NCBI GenBank assembly: GCA_964602985.1
Contig: CAZRTJ010000029.1
Location: forward strand, 1 to 41,410
Length of the DNA: 41,410 bases
DNA from: CAYZJB01 sp964602985
GTDB lineage: Bacteria; CLD3; SB21
Reading direction: 5' to 3'
The position numbers and the translations under genes were made by a program. A model generated the notes under the pieces. The model was not told the origin of the DNA. It was given only the letters and a program-made list of their open reading frames with translations, and made no database searches. This document shows, piece by piece, positions 34,424 through 41,410 of this stretch (position 1 is its first letter; the number at the start of each line of letters is the position of its first letter).

Positions 34424-35043
34424 GATTTGCCTCCCGCTACGGCGAGCAGCTTTTTTAATTTTCCGATATCACGAACCCGGTCCCTGCGAAGCGAAAATCG
34501 TCCCGTCAGAAGGAGGCGTACCCCGAGCCACGCCTGCTGAACCAAACGAAGGGGATTGGTCTTCAAATAAAATCGCAGGAGCAAACGGCCCTCACTGTTG
34601 CGACCCTGACGGCGGACGAGTTTAAAAAATTGCCTCGAAAAAACCGGGATCGGATACCGGCGCGGATACACGCCCGCGGCGATGGCTTCGCGCTTGAGCG
34701 TGTACATCACGTCGGTGATGTGAATCTGCCGGGGACACTGTACCGTGCACGCATAGCACGATGCACAGAGCCAGATGGTCAGACTGTGGAGTACCTCGTC
34801 CTTGAATCCCTCGCGGGTCATCGCGATGATCTTGCGCGGTGTGTAGTCCATGTAATCACTGAGCGGACAGGTAGAACTGCAGGTGCCGCACTGGATGCAG
34901 GATAAGAGTTTTTGGCCGTAGGCTTTGGTCGCGACCTGCTCTCCGAAGGCCAGGTCGAGTTCCTTCTCATATTTGAGTTTTCGCATGCGCGAGCGAGGGT
35001 CGGCCTGCGGGACGTGTGTGAACTCCAGGACAGGGATCATCAT
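34420..35043 (-). CDS. hdrC: Heterodisulfide-reductase-like iron-sulfur subunit HdrC
   Basis: 207 residues, first of two adjacent ATGs behind CAGGAGAG. Two [4Fe-4S] motifs: CIQCGTCSSTCP and CASCYACTVQCPRQ. It passes electrons from HdrA to HdrB. It is the first gene of the hydrogen island, so the main promoter should lie in the non-coding stretch upstream. Confidence 0.96.
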   Translation of the reverse strand: MMIPVLEFTHVPQADPRSRMRKLKYEKELDLAFGEQVATKAYGQKLLSCIQCGTCSSTCPLSDYMDYTPRKIIAMTREGFKDEVLHSLTIWLCASCYACTVQCPRQIHITDVMYTLKREAIAAGVYPRRYPIPVFSRQFFKLVRRQGRNSEGRLLLRFYLKTNPLRLVQQAWLGVRLLLTGRFSLRRDRVRDIGKLKKLLAVAGGKS

Positions 35044-35314
35044 GACACTCTCCTGTTCGTCAACGCCTTTTGAAGACTCCCCGGTCTGAAATCAAAGCGA
35101 ATGGGGGTGAACTGGTGTGGATCGCTACCATCGTCATCTCCATGATCGGGTACAAAACACCCTTACAAAGGTAGCCTCCATACCCGATGCCGGCTATGAT
35201 CGGAATTAGCGAATGCTCTCAACGGAATCCGCGAATTCATTTCAGGCAAACGTGACGGAGTGCAGGTTGCGGATCTCTACAGGTCCGGGGGAAGGTGGAA
35301 TGCGGTAGGAGCGC
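35044..35314 (-). promoter_or_regulatory. Leader/upstream region of the hdr-mvh operon
   Basis: About 270 bases upstream of hdrC with no convincing gene. An 8-bp inverted repeat, ATCGGGTA at 35145-35152 and TACCCGAT at 35181-35188, is centred about 120 nt before the start and may be a regulator site or leader structure. A TTGAGA box exists further up on the minus strand but lacks a good -10 partner, so I do not call a promoter. Confidence 0.35.
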
Positions 35315-35618
35315 TTAGGCCGTGGACGCGATTGGAGGATTACGCGACCCATCTGTCGGATTCTCATTGGTCTGTACGAGGTCGGGCGTGTCACGCGCAG
35401 CACTTCCTTGAAGCCCTGGTCAAGGACAGACGCGTACAGTTTCGAGTTAATTTTTTCGATGGCCGTACGCAGACGGCTGGCCAGAACCACCTGGTCGCAA
35501 TTTTCCCTCTCCGCATATCACCTTCGTCGGCGATGGAGGGACCGTAGCGTTACGAGTACCCCAACGCCTCCAGGCGGTCGATGGCCAATGATTCTGTTTC
35601 GGATTCCGTAATCTTCAT
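35315..35618 (-). pseudogene. Remnant of a type I restriction HsdR N-terminus
   Basis: From ATG 35618 the minus strand reads MKITESETESLAIDRLEALG, the usual start of type I restriction R subunits, then hits TAA at 35550-35552. Beyond it YGPSIADEG continues in the same frame. After a frame change comes VVLASRLRTAIEKIN and GFKEVLRV, and after another shift DTPDLVQTNE. These pieces match HsdR in order, but with a stop, at least two shifts and loss of everything downstream. It is a fossil of a restriction system; no hsdM or hsdS is visible. Confidence 0.75.
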
Positions 35619-35653
35619 GTTCAATCGATTCCGGGTGTGTTGTGATCCGTCAT

Positions 35654-35684
35654 TTGTTGGGGCGCATTGCCATACGCCCAACAA
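35654..35684. repeat. REP-like hairpin beside the RAYT gene
   Basis: TTGTTGGGGCG at 35654-35664 pairs with CGCCCAACAA at 35675-35684 with one bulged G. The core GGGGCG-ATTGC-CGCCC resembles the perfect palindrome inside the transposase gene and lies just beyond that gene's 3' end, the usual place for a cognate REP. Confidence 0.6.
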
Positions 35685-35700
35685 TCATAAACCACGCATT

Positions 35701-36270
35701 TCATCCTGTGTACACTCCATCGTTGGCCCATCGCGCCGGATTCAGGCGAATATATTCCGCGATCCGTCTATACGACGCGTCGTTTCGTATGATATGTTCG
35801 TAGTAATTCCGTTGCCAGACAGGCACGTGCGGGGTTTTGCGCAATTGATTAATCCGTTTGGTTGTGGCGGATTTGAATCCGCGGATGATGGCACCGATCG
35901 TTTTTGACGGGGATTTGAATTGCGAATGGTTCGTATCACCGATGTTTGCCGTCGGTTTCCCCGTAGGGGCGTATTGCAATACGCCCCTACGGGAATTATC
36001 GCCATCATCCACGATGACCAATATGCCGTGTATATGATTGGGCATGACGACAAAATCCGCCACCCGCACTTTCGGACGCATGTCCGCCGTGTGTTCCCAT
36101 TCGGCGAAAACGATTGTTCCGAATTCATTCAATTTCACCCCATCGCCATGAACGTGGCCGAATAAATTGATCCGTTCGTGCGCGCACACCGTGACAAAAT
36201 ACGCGCCGCCCTGCGTGTAATCATATCCTTTCAGCCGGATCGCCCGGCGATGATGTGTTTCAAATGCCAA
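35701..36270 (-). CDS. REP-associated tyrosine transposase (RAYT, Y1/HUH family)
   Basis: 189 residues. The N-terminal YDYTQGGAYFVTVCAHER, the HUH motif MPNHIHGI (His79, His81) and WQRNYYEHIIRND with the likely catalytic tyrosine (Tyr156 or Tyr157) are diagnostic for the family, and the length is typical. RAYTs nick and move REP palindromes. Residues 93-104 (SRRGVLQYAPTG) are encoded by a perfect 34-bp palindrome of REP type, inserted in frame in the loop after the HUH motif. The gene looks intact. Confidence 0.92.
   Translation of the reverse strand: MAFETHHRRAIRLKGYDYTQGGAYFVTVCAHERINLFGHVHGDGVKLNEFGTIVFAEWEHTADMRPKVRVADFVVMPNHIHGILVIVDDGDNSRRGVLQYAPTGKPTANIGDTNHSQFKSPSKTIGAIIRGFKSATTKRINQLRKTPHVPVWQRNYYEHIIRNDASYRRIAEYIRLNPARWANDGVYTG
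35960..35993. repeat. Perfect 34-bp REP palindrome within the RAYT gene
   Basis: Two 17-base arms, starting CCCGTAGGGGCG and meeting at ATTG/CAAT with no loop, are exact complements. The motif GTAGGGGCGTATTGCAATAC is of the kind widely seen as REP/RAYT-linked repeats. It is translated in frame within the transposase. Confidence 0.9.
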
Positions 36271-36581
36271 AGTTATCTTCCCGGGTCAAATATCTTCTAC
36301 CCTCACTTCCCCGTTCATCAGTTTCGGCCAAATCGTGTGGTTCGCGAGCTACTCGATGGTGGACTCGACTATTCTTATATCACCATTTACAGAATTTCGG
36401 CATCGTTTTCATTCGGTGTTTATGATGTGGGCGTGAGCGAACCCAAAATACCCTTCCACAGACGCAGATGCAAGCATCGAAGGTTCGAAGCACAAAACCG
36501 TCATTCTTCGGCTGACGGTTCGACCGTCCTTTCATCTTCGGTCCACTTGCGTTCCACCCGTCAGCCCGGTATATTGCGTCG
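36271..36581. other. Intergenic region with two mutually exclusive hairpins
   Basis: No gene seen in about 310 bases between the divergent RAYT and thiC units. AACCGTCA (36496-36503) can pair with TGACGGTT (36513-36520), or GACGGT (36514-36519) with ACCGTC (36523-36528). The thiC promoter should lie here but no clear hexamers were found. Confidence 0.4.
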
Positions 36582-36680
36582 TTCTTTGAAAAGTGTTTCG
36601 GGGTGTACGCCTTCGGGCGTGCTGAGATTATACCCATACCACCTGATCCGGTTCATACCGGCGTAGGGATAAAGAAAGTT
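36582..36680 (+). ncRNA. TPP riboswitch (THI element)
   Basis: The thi-box is recognisable: GGGGTGTACGCC, CTGAGATTATACCC, ACCTGATCCGGTTCATACCGG and CGTAGGGA in the correct order and spacing. A P1 stem is offered by TTCTTT (36582-36587) with AAAGAA (36671-36676). It lies directly ahead of a terminator and thiC, the commonest target. Thiamine pyrophosphate binding should favour the terminator and lower thiC expression. Confidence 0.95.
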
Positions 36681-36691
36681 CTGATTACTCC

Positions 36692-36717
36692 AGCCGTCTT
36701 TTCCCGACGGCTTTTTT
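36692..36717 (+). terminator. Intrinsic terminator of the TPP riboswitch
   Basis: AGCCGTC (36692-36698) and GACGGCT (36706-36712) form a perfect 7-bp stem with a 7-nt loop, followed by six T residues. Its place between the aptamer and the thiC start indicates transcriptional control. Confidence 0.92.
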
Positions 36718-36742
36718 GTTTGCAATGAAGAAAGGCTACCTC

Positions 36743-38551
36743 ATGAGCGCCAACATTACCCGCGATCCCTTTCCCGCCTCAAAGAAGGTCTACGTTCCGG
36801 GCATCCAACCCGGAGTATGTGTCGCGATGCGCGAGATCACTTTGTCGGACGGCAAAAGTGTGACGGTCTACGATACCAGCGGTCCGTATACAGACCCCAA
36901 TGTCCGCATCGATATTCGCGAGGGGCTGGCCGGTTTGCGCGAGCCGTGGATTCAATCCCGTCAGGACTGCGACGAACTCAAAGAAATTTCCAGCGCGTAC
37001 GGTCGACTGCGGGAGACTGACGCGCGATTGGATGCAATCCGGTTCGCCCGCCACCGCAAGGTTCGCCGTGCCAAAGCCGGACAAAACGTTTCGCAGATGC
37101 ACTACGCACGCAAAGGGATCGTCACACCGGAAATGGAGTGCATCGCGATCCGGGAAAATCAAAGACGCGAAGCGGCGTTGGAAGCATGGAAGAAACAGCA
37201 TCCCGGCCATTCCTACGGGGCGGCCATTCCCGCGGTCATTACGCCGGAATTCGTGCGCGAGGAGGTCGCCCGCGGCCGCGCGATCATTCCCGCCAACATC
37301 AATCATCCGGAGTCGGAGCCGATGATCATCGGCCGAAATTTTCTCGTCAAGATCAATGCGAATATCGGCAATTCCGCCGTGGCGTCTACGATTGACGAAG
37401 AAGTTGAGAAGATGATCTGGGCGATCCGGTGGGGCGCCGACACGGTGATGGATCTTTCGACCGGAAAGAATATTCACGAGACGCGCGAGTGGATTTTGCG
37501 CAACTCGCCCGTGCCGATCGGAACGGTTCCGATTTACCAGGCGTTGGAAAAGGTCGGCGGGAAGGCCGAGGAACTCACGTGGGAAATCTTCCGCGATACG
37601 CTGATCGAACAGGCCGAGCAGGGCGTCGATTACTTCACAATCCATGCGGGCGTCCGTCTTCCCTATGTCCCGCTGACCGCAAAACGCTCGACCGGCATCG
37701 TCTCCCGCGGAGGTTCGATCCTGGCAAAGTGGTGCCTCGCTCATCACAAGGAAAATTTTTTATACACGAATTTCGAAGAAATTTGCGAAATCATGAAAGC
37801 CTACGACGTCGCGTTCAGCCTCGGCGACGGACTCCGTCCCGGTTCCATTGCCGATGCCAACGACGAGGCGCAATTCGCCGAACTCGAGACGCTCGGCGAA
37901 CTCACACAGATCGCATGGAAACACGATGTCCAGACGATGATCGAAGGTCCCGGCCACATCCCGATGCACATGATCCAGGTCAATATGACCAAACAGCTCG
38001 AAGTGTGCGGCGAAGCCCCGTTCTACACGCTAGGGCCGCTCACGACGGACATCGCGCCCGGGTACGACCACATCACGTCCGCCATCGGTGCCGCGATGAT
38101 CGGATGGTTTGGCACCGCGATGCTCTGCTATGTCACGCCGAAGGAACACCTCGGCCTTCCGAATCGCGACGACGTCAAAGCGGGCGTGATCGCGTATAAA
38201 ATCGCCGCCCACGCCGCAGATCTTGCCAAAGGACATCCCGGCGCGCAGATCCGCGACAACGCCCTCAGTCAGGCGCGGTTTGAATTTCGCTGGCAAGACC
38301 AGTTCGATCTGTCGCTGGATCCCGACACGGCGCGCGAATTCCACGACGAGACACTTCCCGCGGAGGGCGCCAAGGTCGCGCATTTCTGCAGCATGTGCGG
38401 CCCCCATTTCTGCTCGATGAAGATCACGCAGGACGTGAGGGAATATGCCGAATCGCTGAAGCTCGACGAATCCGAAGCATTGAAGAAGGGGATGGAAGAG
38501 AAGGCAGAGGAATTCAAGAAGGCCGGCGGGAAAATCTACGTGGAGGTGTAA
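36743..38551 (+). CDS. thiC: Phosphomethylpyrimidine synthase ThiC
   Basis: 602 residues from ATG 36743 (MSANITRDPFPASKKVYVPG) behind AAAGG; an in-frame ATG at 36725 lies within the terminator tail and is less likely. ThiC is a radical-SAM enzyme that converts aminoimidazole ribotide to hydroxymethylpyrimidine phosphate for thiamine. Conserved blocks are TVYDTSGPYTDP, RYARKG-like MHYARKGIVTPEMECIA, EGPGHIPMHMI and the C-terminal cluster motif FCSMCGPHFCSMK (CxxCxxxxC). The gene is full length and under TPP riboswitch control. No other thiamine gene is nearby. Confidence 0.98.
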   Translation: MSANITRDPFPASKKVYVPGIQPGVCVAMREITLSDGKSVTVYDTSGPYTDPNVRIDIREGLAGLREPWIQSRQDCDELKEISSAYGRLRETDARLDAIRFARHRKVRRAKAGQNVSQMHYARKGIVTPEMECIAIRENQRREAALEAWKKQHPGHSYGAAIPAVITPEFVREEVARGRAIIPANINHPESEPMIIGRNFLVKINANIGNSAVASTIDEEVEKMIWAIRWGADTVMDLSTGKNIHETREWILRNSPVPIGTVPIYQALEKVGGKAEELTWEIFRDTLIEQAEQGVDYFTIHAGVRLPYVPLTAKRSTGIVSRGGSILAKWCLAHHKENFLYTNFEEICEIMKAYDVAFSLGDGLRPGSIADANDEAQFAELETLGELTQIAWKHDVQTMIEGPGHIPMHMIQVNMTKQLEVCGEAPFYTLGPLTTDIAPGYDHITSAIGAAMIGWFGTAMLCYVTPKEHLGLPNRDDVKAGVIAYKIAAHAADLAKGHPGAQIRDNALSQARFEFRWQDQFDLSLDPDTAREFHDETLPAEGAKVAHFCSMCGPHFCSMKITQDVREYAESLKLDESEALKKGMEEKAEEFKKAGGKIYVEV

Positions 38552-38646
38552 ACAGACTCGCCAGCCGATTTGGCTGCATTAGCGTGAAGTGAAACGGTAG
38601 GCGATGTATGCGTTGTCGAATCCTAAAGCGTGATGTGGAATTCAGT
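38552..38646. other. Short gap after thiC with weak hairpin
   Basis: CAGCC/GGCTG at 38562-38576 could form a 5-bp stem just after the thiC stop but no T-run follows, so it is not called as a terminator. Nothing else is seen. Confidence 0.3.
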
Positions 38647-38841
38647 ATGGATCGTAGTAGAGTCCGCGTACTGAATCACCAGGACGCCGACAATCATTTT
38701 TCTGAGTGGCAGAAACGCGACCCCAGCGAACGTCTGGCGGCGGTGGAATTGGCCCGGCAAATGGTTCACGGAAATGAGAATCCGATCTCTGAACGTAGAA
38801 TTCAAAGAGTTCTTACGGTTACTCGAAGAAGAGGGCGTTAG
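38647..38841 (+). CDS. Small protein, possible antitoxin partner of a decayed nucleotidyltransferase
   Basis: 64 residues from ATG 38647; an in-frame ATG at 38608 would add 13. The sequence VRVLNHQDADNHFSEWQKRD then PSERLAAVELARQM resembles small proteins of the type 'FWQ..PxERLxALExLR' often found next to nucleotidyltransferase genes. A broken nucleotidyltransferase starts inside its 3' end at 38774. Whether this gene is still made is unclear; no good Shine-Dalgarno is seen and its C-terminus runs into the remnant. The match is by eye and function is not established. Confidence 0.5.
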   Translation: MDRSRVRVLNHQDADNHFSEWQKRDPSERLAAVELARQMVHGNENPISERRIQRVLTVTRRRGR

Positions 38842-38945
38842 ATCCCTGATCGTCGCCGTCCACAGGATTTAGCCGATTTGGAGCACGTCAGTTCCCGGAA
38901 ACTCAAGCAACAGGTTCGGAAAACTACGTGCCTATCTGATTTTTT
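38774..38945 (+). pseudogene. Nucleotidyltransferase remnant with internal deletion
   Basis: ATG 38774 opens MRIRSLNVEFKEFLRLLEEE then GVRSLIVA, like the start of DUF6036/AbiEii-type nucleotidyltransferases, where LIGGYAV and catalytic aspartates should follow. Instead the frame ends at TAG 38870-38872. In another frame RPQDLADLEHV appears from about 38855, matching the usual C-terminal end of the same family. The whole catalytic centre is missing, so this is a dead gene with its middle deleted. Confidence 0.6.
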
Positions 38946-39133
38946 TTCGCAGGGGAGAAGTCTCTTCCCTCGCGTCGGCTTCCGCCTGCGGCGGCGATCC
39001 TCCGCGCCCCTCTCTTGCGCTCCGTCCGCACGCCCAGTGCCCCAAACGCTGACCTCTGTCCTTGATTTTGGAATGCAAAACCGGCATTTTGCCCCACCAA
39101 CCTTGACATTGTCTACGATGATAGGAGTTAGAG
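38946..39133. other. GC-rich gap before pckG
   Basis: About 190 bases without a supported gene, including a C-rich stretch around 38990-39040. A TTGACA occurs near 39104 but no matching -10 follows at usable distance from the pckG ribosome site. Confidence 0.4.
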
Positions 39134-40954
39134 ATGGAAGTCCCCTCATACGTGAAAAATCAAAGACTCATCAGCTGGGTCAAAGAAATGACCGATCTGT
39201 GTAAACCGGATAATGTCTATTGGTGCGACGGATCGGAGGAAGAGTACAATCGGCTGTGTGAAGAATTGGTTACATGCGGAACCTTCCGCAAACTGAATCC
39301 TGAAAAGAAGCCCAATTCGTATCTCGCCTTCTCGGATCCCGGCGATGTCGCCCGTGTCGAAGACCGCACGTTCATCTGCAGCCATCGCAAAGACGACGCA
39401 GGCCCGACGAATAACTGGGTGGATCCTGCCGAAATGAAGACCAAGTTGAATAGGATATTCGACGGCTGCATGAAAGGTCGGACCCTGTACGTCATCCCCT
39501 TCAGTATGGGCCCGATCGGCTCGCCGATCTCCCACATCGGCGTCGAGATCAGTGATTCGGCGTACGTCGTCGTGAACATGCGCATCATGACACGCATGGG
39601 CAAAAAGGTGCTGGAAACGCTGGGCGACAAGTCCTTTGTCAAAGCGATGCACTCCGTGGGCGCACCCCTGGCCGCCGGCCAAAAAGATGTGCCGTGGCCC
39701 TGTAACAAAGAAAAATACATCGTCCATTTTCCCGAAGAGCGCCTGATCATGTCATACGGGAGCGGGTACGGCGGCAATGCGCTGTTGGGAAAAAAATGTT
39801 TCGCGCTTCGGATCGCATCGGTCATGGCCCGAGACGAGGGATGGCTGGCGGAACACATGCTGATCCTCGGCGTTCAGTCCCCCGAGGGCGAGAAGACATA
39901 CGTGGCGGCGGCATTTCCCAGCGCATGTGGGAAGACGAATTTCGCGATGCTGATTCCCCCAAAAGAAATGGCGGGTTGGAAAGTCACCACGGTCGGAGAC
40001 GACATCGCCTGGATCAAACCCGGCGACGATGGACAATTGTATGCAATCAATCCGGAGGCGGGATATTTCGGCGTCGCACCCGGGACGAACAGCAAGACCA
40101 ATCCCAACGCGATGGCCTCGTTGTCGCGGAACACGATCTTCACCAATGTCGCCTTCACCAAGGACGGTGACGCGTGGTGGGAGGGACTGACGGACACGCC
40201 GCCAGACGGCCTTACGGACTGGCAGGGAAATCCTTACGACCCCAAGGGTGGAAAACCTGCCGCTCACCCCAACGCGCGTTTTACGGCTCCCGCCAGCCAG
40301 TGTCCGAGCATCGATCCGGACTGGGAAAATCCGAAAGGCGTACCCGTCAAGGCGTTCATCTTCGGCGGGCGCCGGGCCAGCGCCGTTCCTCTCGTGTATC
40401 AGGCGTTTAATTGGAATTTTGGTGTGTATCTCGCGGCGACGATGGGGTCGGAGACCACGGCCGCGGCCGCTGGGGCTGTCGGTGTAGTTCGCCGGGACCC
40501 GTTCGCGATGCTGCCCTTCATGGGGTACCATGCCGCCGATTACTTTAATCACTGGTTGAACTTCGGCCGCAACATCCCGAATCCGCCCCGCATCTTTGGC
40601 GTCAACTGGTTTCGCAAGGGCGAAGATGGCAGGTTCCTCTGGCCCGGGTATTCCGACAACATGCGGATTCTGAAGTGGATCGTGGAGCGGGTCCATGGCA
40701 AGACCTACGCGGTGGAGAGCCCGCTCGGATGGGTGCCTAAGTATGAAGACATCGACTGGCGCGGAATTTCGTTCACATCCGAGCAGTTCGGCAAAGCCAT
40801 GATGGTGGATCGGGAGCTATGGAAGTCGGAGATTTCGTCGCACCAGGACTTATTTACCAAGCTGTATGACAAATTGCCCAAGGAATTCATCTGGATGCGC
40901 GAATTGATCTTATCCAGTCTGTGGCGCTCGCCGGAGAAGTGGGAGGCGGAGTAG
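39134..40954 (+). CDS. pckG: Phosphoenolpyruvate carboxykinase (GTP)
   Basis: 606 residues, ATG behind ATAGGAG. It is the GTP-dependent family: FSMGPIGSPISHIGVEISDS, the kinase P-loop AAFPSACGKTNFAM, metal and nucleotide regions TVGDDIAWIK and FIFGGRRASAVPLV, plus FNWNFGVYLAATMGSETTAA. The enzyme interconverts oxaloacetate and phosphoenolpyruvate with GTP/GDP, linking the TCA cycle with gluconeogenesis. Length is normal and all motifs are intact. It stands alone, with a terminator 25 nt after its stop. Confidence 0.98.
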   Translation: MEVPSYVKNQRLISWVKEMTDLCKPDNVYWCDGSEEEYNRLCEELVTCGTFRKLNPEKKPNSYLAFSDPGDVARVEDRTFICSHRKDDAGPTNNWVDPAEMKTKLNRIFDGCMKGRTLYVIPFSMGPIGSPISHIGVEISDSAYVVVNMRIMTRMGKKVLETLGDKSFVKAMHSVGAPLAAGQKDVPWPCNKEKYIVHFPEERLIMSYGSGYGGNALLGKKCFALRIASVMARDEGWLAEHMLILGVQSPEGEKTYVAAAFPSACGKTNFAMLIPPKEMAGWKVTTVGDDIAWIKPGDDGQLYAINPEAGYFGVAPGTNSKTNPNAMASLSRNTIFTNVAFTKDGDAWWEGLTDTPPDGLTDWQGNPYDPKGGKPAAHPNARFTAPASQCPSIDPDWENPKGVPVKAFIFGGRRASAVPLVYQAFNWNFGVYLAATMGSETTAAAAGAVGVVRRDPFAMLPFMGYHAADYFNHWLNFGRNIPNPPRIFGVNWFRKGEDGRFLWPGYSDNMRILKWIVERVHGKTYAVESPLGWVPKYEDIDWRGISFTSEQFGKAMMVDRELWKSEISSHQDLFTKLYDKLPKEFIWMRELILSSLWRSPEKWEAE

Positions 40955-40978
40955 GCTATTTCGCCGCGAGGTTGCGAG

Positions 40979-41007
40979 AAACGCCCGGCCTATGGTCGGG
41001 CGTTTTT
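40979..41007 (+). terminator. Intrinsic terminator of pckG
   Basis: AACGCCCG and CGGGCGTT flank a short loop and are followed by a run of five T residues ending at 41007, 25-50 nt after the pckG stop. A strong rho-independent terminator that also insulates the rRNA operon downstream. Confidence 0.92.
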
Positions 41008-41039
41008 CATGAGGGCGAGAGGGCAGAAAAAAATCGGAA

Positions 41040-41064
41040 TAAAGTCAAATTCCCCTTGACTTTA
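41040..41064. promoter_or_regulatory. 9-bp inverted repeat over the upstream rRNA promoter
   Basis: TAAAGTCAA (41040-41048) and TTGACTTTA (41056-41064) are exact complements around seven bases. The right arm contains the TTGACT -35 box of the first rRNA promoter, so a bound protein would be expected to affect it. Confidence 0.55.
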
Positions 41065-41084
41065 GAGGGTTGTTAAAGTATCAT
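41056..41084 (+). promoter_or_regulatory. rRNA promoter P1
   Basis: TTGACT (41056-41061), 17-base spacer, TATCAT (41079-41084), with an A-rich stretch upstream that could act as an UP element. It points toward the 16S gene about 280 nt downstream. Confidence 0.7.
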
Positions 41085-41204
41085 TACGCCCCGTCGAAAG
41101 ATGGACAATGTTCTCTCTGAATATGTGTGGACAAAATGTGAATGAACGGGTCGTTAGGTTGAGCTAAAAAAACGACTTAGCGACAAGTTTTGATCAGATT
41201 GCCC

Positions 41205-41233
41205 TTGCATTCGGAAATGTGTTTTTGTATAAT
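41205..41233 (+). promoter_or_regulatory. rRNA promoter P2
   Basis: TTGCAT (41205-41210), exactly 17 bases, then a perfect TATAAT (41228-41233). The leader to the 16S start is about 125 nt. With P1 it forms the tandem arrangement common for rRNA operons. Confidence 0.8.
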
Positions 41234-41364
41234 GGCAACCCCTCGAGAGAGAGGCAATGCAGATTCGGCGTGAGTCGAGTCCAACGTACTTTGAAAATTA
41301 GAGAGTATGTACAGTTGATTCTTGAGCGAGTTCAATCGGATCAACTTCGTTTGAAAAGAAATTG

Positions 41365-41410
41365 ACAACGAAGAGTTTGATCCTGGCTCAGGACTAACGC
41401 TGGCGGCGTG
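41365..41410 (+). rRNA. rrs: 16S ribosomal RNA, 5' end (cut by window edge)
   Basis: AGAGTTTGATCCTGGCTCAG at 41372-41391 is the universal 5' primer site of bacterial 16S rRNA, followed by GACTAACGCTGGCGGCGTG. The mature 5' end is placed seven bases upstream by analogy with E. coli. Just before it, CTTCGT and ACGAAG could pair as part of the processing stem. Too little is present for classification. Confidence 0.97.

Noticed and set aside
35260..35547. 95-codon plus-strand frame upstream of the hdr operon
   Set aside because: It is antisense to the HsdR remnant, which explains the sequence better, and has no recognisable feature.
39104..39133. TTGACA before pckG as a -35 box
   Set aside because: At 16-18 bases downstream there is no AT-rich -10, and transcription would start within the ribosome site.

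Overview
The window reads as chromosomal DNA of a Gram-negative bacterium. A TonB-dependent receptor and an outer-membrane-barrel protease imply an outer membrane. The mix of a two-component-propeller/SpoIIE-type phosphatase, a carboxypeptidase-regulatory-domain receptor, HdrABC-MvhADG and GTP-type PEP carboxykinase is what one meets in deep, mostly anaerobic lineages of or near the FCB superphylum (KSB1-, Calditrichota- or Ignavibacteria-like). That placement is inference; only about 46 bases of 16S rRNA are present at the right edge.

Left third (1-15057), envelope signalling and sigma control. A minus-strand unit reads TonB receptor, STAS anti-anti-sigma factor, then a propeller sensor ending in a SpoIIE-type phosphatase cut by the left edge. 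Divergently, a plus-strand run of overlapping or closely spaced genes reads RsbW-like kinase, second STAS protein, ECF sigma factor, anti-sigma factor, membrane-anchored nonapeptide-repeat protein, zinc-peptidase/propeller/outer-membrane-barrel protein, PrsW-like intramembrane protease. Together they look like a partner-switching module joined to an ECF sigma circuit that carries its own candidate anti-sigma protease. A secreted unknown and an SGNH-hydrolase-like membrane protein follow on the minus strand.

Middle (15377-35043), a hydrogen metabolism island of about 19.7 kb in which every hydrogenase-related gene is on the minus strand. In transcription order: hdrC-hdrB-hdrA-mvhD-mvhG-(YbaK-like)-mvhA-protease-cupin-nickel permease, then hydB-(cNMP-binding protein)-hydG-hydD-hydA-protease-hypA-hypB-hypF-hypC-hypD-hypE. 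It encodes a heterodisulfide-reductase-linked group 3c-type [NiFe]-hydrogenase (flavin-based electron bifurcation, H2 to ferredoxin plus a disulfide-type acceptor), a group 3b-type NAD(P)-linked [NiFe]-hydrogenase, one C-terminal protease near each large subunit, nickel uptake and a complete Hyp set. Between the two halves lies a 180-bp direct repeat flanking a 54-codon antitoxin-like gene on the opposite strand.

Right part (35044-41410). A decayed type I restriction (HsdR) fragment, a REP-associated transposase with its palindrome both inside and beside the gene, a TPP riboswitch with terminator leading thiC, a decayed nucleotidyltransferase pair, pckG with a terminator, and tandem rRNA promoters leading into a truncated 16S rRNA gene. 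This stretch is a mix of housekeeping genes and remnants of mobile or defence DNA.
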